From contig NZ_CP120997.1 of NCBI RefSeq assembly GCF_030719295.1, forward strand, positions 7,582,343 through 7,646,342: DNA of 64,000 nucleotides. The letters run 5' to 3'. Positions 7,286 to 16,900 of this stretch are shown piece after piece. Origin of the DNA: Streptomyces sp. Mut1. GTDB lineage: Bacteria; Actinomycetota; Actinomycetes; Streptomycetales; Streptomycetaceae. The notes beneath the pieces were generated by a model. It was given only the letters and a program-made list of their open reading frames with translations, made no database searches and was not told the DNA's origin. Each line of letters begins with the position of its first letter. The stretch's first letter is position 1. The position numbers and the translations under genes are program-made.

Positions 7286-10200
7286 TCATCCCCGGTCCGG
7301 CTCCGACACCACACGCATGCCCAGCCCGCGCACCCGGTAGATGCAGGTGTCGTCGCCCCACAGTGACGCGTCCGCCACCGCGTAGGGGCCCCGCTCGTCC
7401 GTGCCGCTCTCCACGATGTCCATGTCCACCCGGATCAGCCGGTGGGCGGGGGTGATCTGGCCGCGGTACGTCCAGGCCGTCTCCCGGTCGGGGAGCACCG
7501 GCTCGAACCGGGGGCGCGGCACACCGGCGGCCGCACCGCCGTCGAGCAGGTGGAACTGGAGCAGCTGGCACATGGCCTCGATGCCCAAGGAGCCCGGCTG
7601 TACGGGGTCCTGGAAGAAGTGGGCCCGGAAGAACCAGGCGTCCGGGCGGACGTCCTTCTCCGACCGCAACCGGCCCAGCCCCGCACAGCCCCCCTGCGGC
7701 CAGTAGCCCGTGATCCGGTCCAGCATCAGCAGCATGGGCCCCGGCAGACGCAGTTCGCCGCCGCAGTAGCGGTCGGGCCGCGAGGTCAGGTCGACGGTAC
7801 GGTCGCAGGGCTCGGCCAGACGGTTCCGGTCATCCGCCGACGCGGCCAGGCCCTGCTGGTCCTCGAAGGCCGACCTCGGGAAGTAGCCGAAGACGGTTTC
7901 GAGAGCGAACACGGGCACGCCGTCGGCCGAGCACGACACCCGGAACGACTCGATGATCAGGTCGCCGCTGCGCGAGACGCGCGTCAGTTCGGCGCGGGTA
8001 CGGACCGTGCGGGCCGCCGGGGTCACCTCGCCGGTCACCGTCCCCGTGCCGTCGAGGTTGCGGAACAGCAGGTCCACGTCGGTCGTCAGGGCGCTGCCCA
8101 CGTACGAGGCGAGCCAGCCGCAGGGTTGCAGCGCGGTCTCCATGAGGACCGCGAACGGCATGGTGCGGCCACCGCTCTGCTCGAAGAACCACGCCCGGTC
8201 GGGCACGTCGTACTCCGCGACGACACAACTGCCCTCCCGCATCCCTCCCTGGGCCCCGTCCACCGACACGATCCGGCTCATGAAGTGGTACGGGGGACCG
8301 GGGAGCCGCGCCACCCCCCGGGGGCCGTCGAAGCGCTCGTACATCGTGCCGAACGCCTCGCTCGGCCTGCCCCAGGCGCACGCCAGCAGCGACGGGTAGT
8401 CGAAGGGGAACCCGTCGCCGGCCGTGGCCACCGGCCCGTCCTCACGATGGCCCACCAGCCCGCCCAACCGAGGCAGAGGTACCGGGGCTGCATCGGTCTG
8501 TACGGCACCGGGGCCCGTCAGCCGCCACTGCGAGAGCGGCCAGTCGGGCACCAGCCGCAGGGACATGCCGCGGCCCAGAAACGCCTTCGCCCCGTCCACC
8601 GAGCCCAGCACGTCGGCGTGGAGTGTCGGCACCGGGCCCGCCGAGACACCGCGTACGAACACCTCGTAGACGACGCGTCGGTTCCCGGGCGTCGCCTGGC
8701 CCCGGCACTTGGTCCGGTAGGGCCGGCCGTCGACCGGTTCGAAGCGCCAGCCGTCCCGGTCGACGGTGTACCCCATGGCTGTCAGGTAGAAGGCCATCGC
8801 CTGGAGGCCGCCTTGGAACATCAGGGTGCCGGGCATGCAGGGGTCGTTCTTGAAGTGCCCGGCGAAGAACCAGTCCTCCGGTGCCAACGCCGTCTCGGCG
8901 CGCAGATAGCCCCGGCCCCACGGGCCTCCGGCCGGGTCGAAGGCGCTCACCTCGTCCAACAGCCGCAGCCTGCCGCCGTCGAGGTGCGGCGAGCGGATGT
9001 GGGCCGCCGTGGCCTCCCAGCCGGGACCGAAGCAGTCCGCCGGCCGCCCCTCGGCCAGGGCCCGGAGGCGCTCCGTGCCGAATCGGGTCCGTTCGCAGGG
9101 CACGGCGGGCGGGTCGAGGGGCAGGGAGCCGTCCGGCGGACACTCGGCCGGGTCCCACCGGATCCCGCCGCTTCCGGAGAGTTCCGCGGGGGTGAAGAAG
9201 CCGGCCTGGCCCTCGCGGACACTGAGCCGTAGCTCGCCGTCCACGTAACAGTCGTAGTGGAAGAAGGCCAGCCGCACGCCCTCCGCCTCCGCGTGGCCGT
9301 CGATATGGATCTCGAAGGACAGGGTGTCACCGGCTCCCGGCGGGGGACCGTGAAAGGTCACCTCGCAGCCGAGCAGCCGGTAGGCGCGTTCACCCCGGTT
9401 GAGGAGATCGGCGCCCAGCCAGCTCAGCAGGAGCAGGTCGGCCTGGCCCGCCTCGATCAGCAGGCCGGACGGCATGCGCCCCGTGGAGTCCAGATACCAG
9501 CTGTCGGACCGGATGTCGGTCTCCGTCCAGATCCTGCCGTCGGTGCGCACCGGCCCCGGCATGGCGAGGGCCGCGGGCACCGCGTCGATTCCGGTGACCC
9601 GGTCGGCGAACAGCATGGGAGGGCCCGGCATCCGGGTCTGCACCGCGTATCCGTCCTGCTCGGCGAACCGGGGCCCGAACAGGGCGGAGATCTCGTGCGC
9701 CGCGAGGTACTCCAGTTGCGCGCGGTCGAACTTCGGTCCCGGCTTCGGCTCGGGCGACGGCGGTGAAGCGGGCAGCGGTGAAGCGGGCGCACCCGGCACG
9801 GGGGCGGGCTTCGGCCGCACCGGGGCGGGCGAAGCGAGCCGGCCGGCCGGACGGGGCGCGGCGAGCCCGGGCGACTGCACGGGGCCGGGGGCGGGGGCCC
9901 GGGTTCCGGCAGAAGCCAACGCGGTCACGGTCAGCGCCGACATCCGCAGGAATCGCTGGTGGGTCCCGGTGTGGCAGGCCATCACCTCCCGGTGCAGCTC
10001 GGCGGCCCGCAGACCGAGCCGGACGACCGCGGCCCGCGCGCCCTCCGGCACCGGCACAGCGGCGGGGGAGGCGGCCGGGAGCGTGGCGGGGCTCTCGGAG
10101 ACCCGGGGTGCCGGGGCGGCCGGACTGCCGTGGTCGGGAACCGGGGCCAGTTCCGGGGCTCGGGGCAGGGTCGTCACAGCGGGCTCCAGGTGGGGCAGGG

Positions 10201-13200
10201 ACGGGGACGGGACCACGGGAACGGTGACGGTGGGCCCGGGATCCGGGAGTCCGGTCGAGGCACCGCCGAGCCGGGCGAGCAACTCCTCGTGGCGCACCGG
10301 AACTCCGGCGACGACGAGTTCGGCCACCGACAGACACAGCTGCCGCAGACCCGTGTCCTGCGGGGCGTCCAGCGCCACGGCCACGTGCTCCCGGTCGCCG
10401 AGCACCCGCCTGATCCAGCCGGTGCACAGCCTCCGCGGCCCGTGCTCCACGAAGACCCGGACCCCGTCGGCCCAGGCCTGCTCGATCATGGCCGCGAAGT
10501 CGATCGTGCCCATGCCCTGCGCGGTGATCGCATCGGCCGCCCGTTCGGTCGTCGGCCGGTAGGACCGCCCGGTTGCTCCGCTGTAGAACCGCACACCGGG
10601 CACGTCCACCGTGGGACGGTGATGGACCGCGCGCCACACCTCCCTGACCTCCGCCAGCTCCGGTGCGTGGGCCGCGATGTCGTAGTCCAGCTCGATGGCG
10701 AGGCCGGCACCCAGCCGGGCCACGACTCCCGCACACGCCCGGGACTCGCCGCCGATGACGCAGATCCCGGGAGCGTTCACCGCCATCAGATGCACGGCGG
10801 CCTCCTCGGCGAGCGCCGCACGGACCACGTCCAGCGGGGCACCGACCAGGTAACTCGCCCACTTGGAACCCCGGACGCCCCGCCGCTGCCAGTGCCGTCG
10901 CACCGCCCGGAGCTCGCCGCTGAGCTCGGTGGTGAACAGGCCGCTCTCCCGCGTGGCCTCGTACAGCCCCTTCGCGTCCGGCCACGCCCCCAGCGCGACC
11001 AGCGCGGCCGACTCGCCCGAGGAGTAGCCGATCGCGGCATCCGGCCGCAGCCCGAGCACCTCGCGACTGAACACCGTGTGGCACACCGCCAGTTCCGCGG
11101 CGGTCCAGATCTGCTGGAGCACCCCCTGTCGCACCCCGGACCGCAACCGCGTACCCCGTACCCCGTGTCGGTCGCGGACGGTCTCGGCCAGCGACGGCAG
11201 GGCGAGCATCAGCTCATGGCCCATGCCCTCGTAGGCGGCCGAGCCGTTGGTGTACACGAACGCGGTCCGCCCCTCGACCGGCGCGTCCCGGTACAGCACG
11301 TCGGCCGGCCGGGCCCCGCCCTCCGCCAGCCAGCGGCGGGCGGCTTCCCTGCGGTGCGCGGGCACGGTGTCCCCGTCGGCCACGAGGGCCAGCCGGGCCG
11401 GGCCCGCGCCGGACTCCACCCCGGCATCCAGCGCGGCCAGTACCTCCCGGCGGTCCGCCCCGGAGAAGACGTGCAGGCTCGGAGCAGGACCGCGCAGCCA
11501 CGGCCGGGCGTCCCCGGCGCGCAGCCGTACGCTCACGGCCGGTCCCTCCAGCGGCGCCACCGCGACCCGCGCGGTCCGGGGAACGGCCCCGGTGTCGGCC
11601 GGCTCACCCGGGCGGGGGACCGCGCGGTGCTGGAGGGCGAGCGCGGCGACTGCCACGGAGACCAGCCCGGACGCCGCATGAGCACGCCCGAAGGCCGCCG
11701 CCGGGTCGAACGCCACGTCGGGGCCGTCGCCGATGACCACGTCCGGCGCGTCGGCGCATTCCTCGTCCAGCAGGGCGACGACGGTGTCACCGTCCCCGCG
11801 CGCGGCGTCCAGCAGCTTCAGGACGAGGACGACCGCCGCGTCCCCCGGCACGTCCTCGTGCCCCAACTCCCGCAGGGCGGCCCGGTGGACCGCCTGGCAG
11901 CACTGGTCGGCGGCACCGACGAGCGCGGCGTCGGCCTCGCCCGCACGCAGGGCCCTGGCCGCGAGCTCCAGCGCGACCGTCCCGGAGGCCTCCTCGGCGG
12001 ACACCGTGAACCCCGGCCCGCCGAGGTCGAGTTGGGTGCTGATGCGGTTGGCTGCGAGATTCGGCATGCTGCCCACCACGCCCTCCGCCGTCATCGGCGG
12101 AGCAAACGCGTCCCGGGCGGCGTCCGCCGGTACGCGGGCGCTCGGTCCCGCCTCCTCCAGCCAGTGCGGCACCCGCCAGCGGGCACCGGCCCGAGCCACC
12201 TCCGGGTCCACCCCCGTCCCGATGACGACCATGGTCCGCTCGCGGGGCAGCCGCACCGACCGCACCGCCTCCCGGGCGGCCTCCAGCACCAGGAGCTGAT
12301 GGCGTACGGTCCGCTCCAGACCCAGCGGAGGGAAGCACAGATCCGTCAGCCCCACGGCGAACTCCGCGGCAGGACCACGCCGTTCACCGCCCAGCACCGC
12401 CCGGCGCAAGTCCTCCGCGGACTTCCCCTCGCCCACCCGGGCACCGATCGCGACGATCGCCACCGGGGCACGGCCGTCCGCCCTCCCGGCCGCCGCCCCA
12501 GAAGTCGCAGCCGAATCCGGGTAGGAATCCTGGCGGGACTCCTGAGCGCGGCCGGTCCGCCCCGAGCCCCGCGCCGGCCGGGGCACGGCCGGCCGTGACA
12601 CGTCGTCGGGAAGGTCCACGATCAGGTGGGCGTTCGTGCCGCCGAACCCGAAGGCACTGACCGCCGCCCTGCGCGGCCCCGTCCACTCCTCCGGCGCCGA
12701 GAGTACCCGCAAGGGCGTACCCGCCAGCGCGTCGAGCGGCCGTCGCACCCCGAGCGTCGCCGGACGCACCCCGGCCCGCAGCGCCCCGAGCACCTTGAGC
12801 AGCCCGGCCGCACCGGCCGACGCCAGCAGATGCCCGACATTGGACTTCACCGAGCCGACGGGCACGTCATCCGCCGCACCGAAGACCCGGGCCATGCCAC
12901 GCGCCTCCACCGCGTCCCCGACCGGCGTCCCCGTCGCATGGCACTCGACCAGCGAAACCGACTCGGGGGCGACGCCCGCCATGTCGTACGCCAGGCGCAT
13001 GGCCCGGACCTGGCCCTCCTCGGACGGGCTGATCAGCCCGGATCCGCGTCCGTCGTTGGAGAGCCCCACGCCCCGGATCACACCGAGCACGGAGACACCC
13101 GAGGCCCTGGCGTCGGACAGCCGCATCAGGGCGACGAACCCGGCGCCCTCGCCGTGCACCAGCCCGTCCGCGTCCTGGTGGAACGGGCGACTGCGCCCGG

Positions 13201-13933
13201 TACGGCTGGTCGCGGACAGCCCGCAGAACCCCACATGCAGGTAGAGCGGATCGGGCCGGCTGACCGCACCCGCCACCATCAGATCTGCCGTGCCGTCATG
13301 CAGCCGGTCGCACGCCAGCTTGACCGCGTACAACGAGGACGCACAGGCGGCGTCGAGGGACCACGCCCCCGCGCCGAGCCCGAGCGCGCGGGCCGCGAAC
13401 ACGGCGGGCAGCCCGGAGGAGAAGCGGTTGCGGGCGTCGGGACGTGGGCGGCGCGCACCCGCCAGCAGGGCGTCGCGCAGCGGCGGTCGCTGCGCGGAGA
13501 GCCAGACGTGTTCGGCGAAGGCGGCCCCGGTCTGCGTCGGGTACGACAGATTGCCCAGCACCAGCCCGCCGCGCGGCAGCGGACCCACCCGGCCCGCCTC
13601 GGCGAGCGCCTGCCGCACCCCGTACAGGACCCAGTGGAACAGCGGATCCAGTGAGGAGATCCGCTCCGGGGCGACGCGGAAACCGCCCGGATCGAAGACG
13701 GAACCGAACCCCTCGACATAGCCGCCGACCTCGCTCCAGGTGCGGTCGAGGTGGTCGTCCACCGAGCCCATCACCCAGCGGCGCGGGACCCGCCACCGCC
13801 CCGCCGGGGCGGCTGACAGGCTGCTGCGGCCCGCGGCGATGTTCTCCCAGAACGTGTCCGGGTCGAGCGCACCGGGCAGCACACAGCCCCGGCCGACGAC
13901 GGCGATCGGTTCGAAATCCATACGGGCGCTCAC
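7286..13933 (-). CDS. PfaC-like PUFA synthase subunit: KS-CLF-AT-DH-DH
   Basis: A 2215-residue multidomain synthase. In order: a ketosynthase (about 5-430, active Cys197 in DAACASS, with CHATGT and NVGHLL histidines); a chain-length-factor-like KS (about 485-830) with Glu648 where the cysteine should be (SAEEASG); an acyltransferase (about 885-1190, Ser971 in GYSSGES); a Pro/Ala-rich linker; and two FabA-like double-hotdog dehydratases (about 1400-1770 and 1840-2210). The catalytic histidines His1693 (GHFKNDPCMPG) and His2105 (AHFFQDPVQPG) lie in the second hotdog of each pair. The domain order matches the Pfa3-type subunit of myxobacterial PUFA synthases, without their C-terminal AGPAT domain. 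It lies 48 bp behind the PfaA-like gene. The start is GTG at 13933 or ATG at 13921. Confidence 0.9.
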   Translation of the reverse strand: MSARMDFEPIAVVGRGCVLPGALDPDTFWENIAAGRSSLSAAPAGRWRVPRRWVMGSVDDHLDRTWSEVGGYVEGFGSVFDPGGFRVAPERISSLDPLFHWVLYGVRQALAEAGRVGPLPRGGLVLGNLSYPTQTGAAFAEHVWLSAQRPPLRDALLAGARRPRPDARNRFSSGLPAVFAARALGLGAGAWSLDAACASSLYAVKLACDRLHDGTADLMVAGAVSRPDPLYLHVGFCGLSATSRTGRSRPFHQDADGLVHGEGAGFVALMRLSDARASGVSVLGVIRGVGLSNDGRGSGLISPSEEGQVRAMRLAYDMAGVAPESVSLVECHATGTPVGDAVEARGMARVFGAADDVPVGSVKSNVGHLLASAGAAGLLKVLGALRAGVRPATLGVRRPLDALAGTPLRVLSAPEEWTGPRRAAVSAFGFGGTNAHLIVDLPDDVSRPAVPRPARGSGRTGRAQESRQDSYPDSAATSGAAAGRADGRAPVAIVAIGARVGEGKSAEDLRRAVLGGERRGPAAEFAVGLTDLCFPPLGLERTVRHQLLVLEAAREAVRSVRLPRERTMVVIGTGVDPEVARAGARWRVPHWLEEAGPSARVPADAARDAFAPPMTAEGVVGSMPNLAANRISTQLDLGGPGFTVSAEEASGTVALELAARALRAGEADAALVGAADQCCQAVHRAALRELGHEDVPGDAAVVLVLKLLDAARGDGDTVVALLDEECADAPDVVIGDGPDVAFDPAAAFGRAHAASGLVSVAVAALALQHRAVPRPGEPADTGAVPRTARVAVAPLEGPAVSVRLRAGDARPWLRGPAPSLHVFSGADRREVLAALDAGVESGAGPARLALVADGDTVPAHRREAARRWLAEGGARPADVLYRDAPVEGRTAFVYTNGSAAYEGMGHELMLALPSLAETVRDRHGVRGTRLRSGVRQGVLQQIWTAAELAVCHTVFSREVLGLRPDAAIGYSSGESAALVALGAWPDAKGLYEATRESGLFTTELSGELRAVRRHWQRRGVRGSKWASYLVGAPLDVVRAALAEEAAVHLMAVNAPGICVIGGESRACAGVVARLGAGLAIELDYDIAAHAPELAEVREVWRAVHHRPTVDVPGVRFYSGATGRSYRPTTERAADAITAQGMGTIDFAAMIEQAWADGVRVFVEHGPRRLCTGWIRRVLGDREHVAVALDAPQDTGLRQLCLSVAELVVAGVPVRHEELLARLGGASTGLPDPGPTVTVPVVPSPSLPHLEPAVTTLPRAPELAPVPDHGSPAAPAPRVSESPATLPAASPAAVPVPEGARAAVVRLGLRAAELHREVMACHTGTHQRFLRMSALTVTALASAGTRAPAPGPVQSPGLAAPRPAGRLASPAPVRPKPAPVPGAPASPLPASPPSPEPKPGPKFDRAQLEYLAAHEISALFGPRFAEQDGYAVQTRMPGPPMLFADRVTGIDAVPAALAMPGPVRTDGRIWTETDIRSDSWYLDSTGRMPSGLLIEAGQADLLLLSWLGADLLNRGERAYRLLGCEVTFHGPPPGAGDTLSFEIHIDGHAEAEGVRLAFFHYDCYVDGELRLSVREGQAGFFTPAELSGSGGIRWDPAECPPDGSLPLDPPAVPCERTRFGTERLRALAEGRPADCFGPGWEATAAHIRSPHLDGGRLRLLDEVSAFDPAGGPWGRGYLRAETALAPEDWFFAGHFKNDPCMPGTLMFQGGLQAMAFYLTAMGYTVDRDGWRFEPVDGRPYRTKCRGQATPGNRRVVYEVFVRGVSAGPVPTLHADVLGSVDGAKAFLGRGMSLRLVPDWPLSQWRLTGPGAVQTDAAPVPLPRLGGLVGHREDGPVATAGDGFPFDYPSLLACAWGRPSEAFGTMYERFDGPRGVARLPGPPYHFMSRIVSVDGAQGGMREGSCVVAEYDVPDRAWFFEQSGGRTMPFAVLMETALQPCGWLASYVGSALTTDVDLLFRNLDGTGTVTGEVTPAARTVRTRAELTRVSRSGDLIIESFRVSCSADGVPVFALETVFGYFPRSAFEDQQGLAASADDRNRLAEPCDRTVDLTSRPDRYCGGELRLPGPMLLMLDRITGYWPQGGCAGLGRLRSEKDVRPDAWFFRAHFFQDPVQPGSLGIEAMCQLLQFHLLDGGAAAGVPRPRFEPVLPDRETAWTYRGQITPAHRLIRVDMDIVESGTDERGPYAVADASLWGDDTCIYRVRGLGMRVVSEPDRG

Positions 13934-13981
13934 TTCGAGGACAGGGCGGGAAACCGGCAGGGCGTGGGTCCGACGGCGGTG

Positions 13982-16900
13982 TCAGGAAGGACGGCGGACG
14001 AGTTCGACACCGATCAGCTCCAGCAGGACGGACCCGTCGGCATCGACCAGTGCCGCGTCGCAGCGCGCCCCCGTGGTGTGCGCCTTGCGCCCGCGGACCA
14101 CACACCGCACGGCGCCGTCCACCGGACCGCGCCGGTGCACCCTGCACTCGGCGACGGCCATCGGCAGCGTCCCCGCCCCGAGCACCGCCTCCGCCCAGAG
14201 CAGGGCGAGTTGCAGGGCGCCGTCCGCGGCAGCGGCGTCGAGCGGCCAGTGCGCGCCCGCCCACTCCAGGCCGCGCACGCCCACCACGGTCGCCTCGGCC
14301 CCGTCGTCCGACACGCCGCTCACCTTTCGCAGCGCGTGGAACCGGGGCCCGTGGAACAGGGCCGTCCCCGCGTACGGGGAGGACGCGTCGAGCGGCTTCA
14401 GACCCTCGGGGGTCTCCCACGGGTCCGCAACCGGGCTGTCGGCCCAGGTGTCCAGCACCGCACGGTAGAACGCCAGACCGTCCTCGCCCCGCAGCTCAGC
14501 CTCCAGCCCCGAGGGCGCACCGGGCGCGCCCGTGCTGCCGAGCAGGGAGAGCAGGTGGCCCGTACCCGCGAGATCCGGCAGGGGGCACGTCCTGTACACC
14601 CGCAGGTCCCGCAAGGCGAACGGTCCGGCCGGCAGCCATGAAGCGGCCGCGCCGGCGAACCAGTTCAGGGCCATCGCCACGGGCAGCACGGGGACGTCGG
14701 CGGGCGCGTGGTCGGCCAGTTGCGGCAGCGAGTCGGAGCGGACCAGCAGTTGCGCCCCGGAAGGACCGGCGGCCGGCGCCAGGGCGGCCGGGTCGTCCCC
14801 GGCCACCAGGACGACGCGGGCCTCCCCGGGAGCGGTGCCCAACTCGGCGGTGAAGGCGGCGGCGCCCTGTTCCAGCGGGATGAGCGGAACCCCGGACCGG
14901 CCGAAGTGCGCCGCGAGGGACGGCGTCACCATGCCGCCCTGCCAGGGCCCCCAGGCCACGCACCGCACCAGGCAGCCGGGGCGGCGGGCCTGCTCGGCCG
15001 ACGCGACCTGATGAAGGACCTCGTTGGCCATGGCGTAGTCGCTCTGCCCCGGGTTGCCGAACACGGCGGCCACCGAGGAGAACAGGCAGATCGTCTCCAG
15101 CGGATCGTCCGCCGTCGCCGCCAGCAGAGCCCGCAGACCGTCCACCTTGGTGGAGATCACCAGCTCGGCCTGGTCGTCGCTCTTGTCGGCGATCCGCTTG
15201 TCCGCCAGCACACCCGCACCGTGCACGATGCCGGTGACCGGACCCCAGGTGTCCCGTACCTCGCGAAGGGCGGCCGCGAGGGTGTCACCGTCGCGGGCAT
15301 CCACCCGGACGTACCTGACCGGTGAGCCGGCCGCCTCCAGCGCCGCCAGCGTCGCGCGCACCTCGCGCGCCGCCAGGATCTCCCTGGCCCGCGCCGCGAT
15401 CCGCGCGGGCGAGGAGGCCGCCGCGCCCGCACCGGCGCGTTCCGCGAGCAGGCGGGTGAGCGACGGCTCGTCGGACGCCGACTGGAGCCCCTCGGGTTCG
15501 GTGCCCGGGTCGGTTCGGCCCACCAGGACGATCCGCGGACGGTGGGTCCTGGCCAGGTCCAGCAGGGCGGCGGCGGTCACACCGCGCGCGCCGCCGGTGG
15601 CCACGATCACGGACGAGGAGGTGATCCGCCGGGCACCGTCGCCGGAGGACGTCACCGCGGAGGGCACCATCCGCAACAGGGCCCGGGTGCCGTCCGCGCG
15701 GAGGCCGACCTCCCTGTCGGCGCCGCCTTCGAGCAGTTCCCGTACGACCGCGTCGGCGACGGTCTCGTCGTCCCGGCCGCCCCGCTCGCAGTCGACGATC
15801 CTGACCGAGCCGTCCGGCCACTCCTTCGCCGCGGTCCTGGCCAGACCGGCGACCCCGCCGAGCCAGGCACGGCCGGCGGCGCGGCCGCCGAGCCCGAAGT
15901 CGCCCCCGGTGTCCTGCACGGTCACGAACAGGGCGCCGCCTTCGGCCGCCCGCGCCGCCACCGTACGCGCCGCACGGAGCGCCGACCGGTGGACCTCTCC
16001 GGCCGCCTCCCGCGTGGCGGCCGCGGTCAGCCCGCCGAGATGGACGACGGCCCGTGCGTCCGGGGGCACCGTCGCCGCGAAGACGGCGTTCACGCCGTGC
16101 TCCGCGAGCTTGCGGGCGACCAGGCCGGTCAGCCCGCACCCGTCCGGGCCCTCACCGGTCACGACGACCGGACCGCCCAGCAGCCCCGCTGTCGCCAGGC
16201 CGGCGGCCGGTGACTCCACCATGCGCGGGACGAGCCTCGTCAGCGCGGCCTGCTCGCCGGACGCGGCGTGGAGTCCGGGAAACCCGGCACCCTCCGGAGC
16301 GGCGGTGCCGGCGGAAGACGCGGGTCCGGGGCCCGTGGCGAGCGCGTCGACGATCTCGCGCAGGGTGTGGAGCCGGCCGAGGTGCCCGAAGTCTCCGGCC
16401 GCGAGGTCACCCAGCTCACGGCGTACGGCCGACAGGATCTCGACCCGCTTGATGGAGTCGACTCCGAGGTCCGCCTCCAGCTCCATGTCCATGTCGAGCA
16501 TGTCGGCCGGATAGCCGGTGAGCCGGGCCACCGCCGACAGGAGGAGTTCTTCCAGCTCCGACGGCGACAGGGACACGACACCATCACCGTCACCATCGAC
16601 CGGAACCGGAACCGGAACCGGAACCGGAACCGGAGCCGGTACGGGTACGGGATCGGCGGGTGCCCGAGGTACGGGGTCGGCGGGTGCGGCCGGAGCGGGC
16701 ACGGCCGCCGTGGTGCCGATCGCCCCCGTGACCGGCGTCCGCGGCGGTGACGAGGGGAGGGAGAGCGGCAGCGGTCCCGGGGGAACGGGTGCGGTGAGTG
16801 TGTCCGTGTCCCCGACGGAAGGCATTCCAAGCATCGCGGCCAGGCTCGCCTCGGTCATCCGGAGAAAGGCCATGTGACTGTCCGCCAGCATGCGTTGGCA

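Noticed and set aside
9959..12598. An 879-residue plus-strand frame inside the synthase
   Set aside because: Antisense to conserved KS, CLF and AT motifs of the PfaC-like gene.
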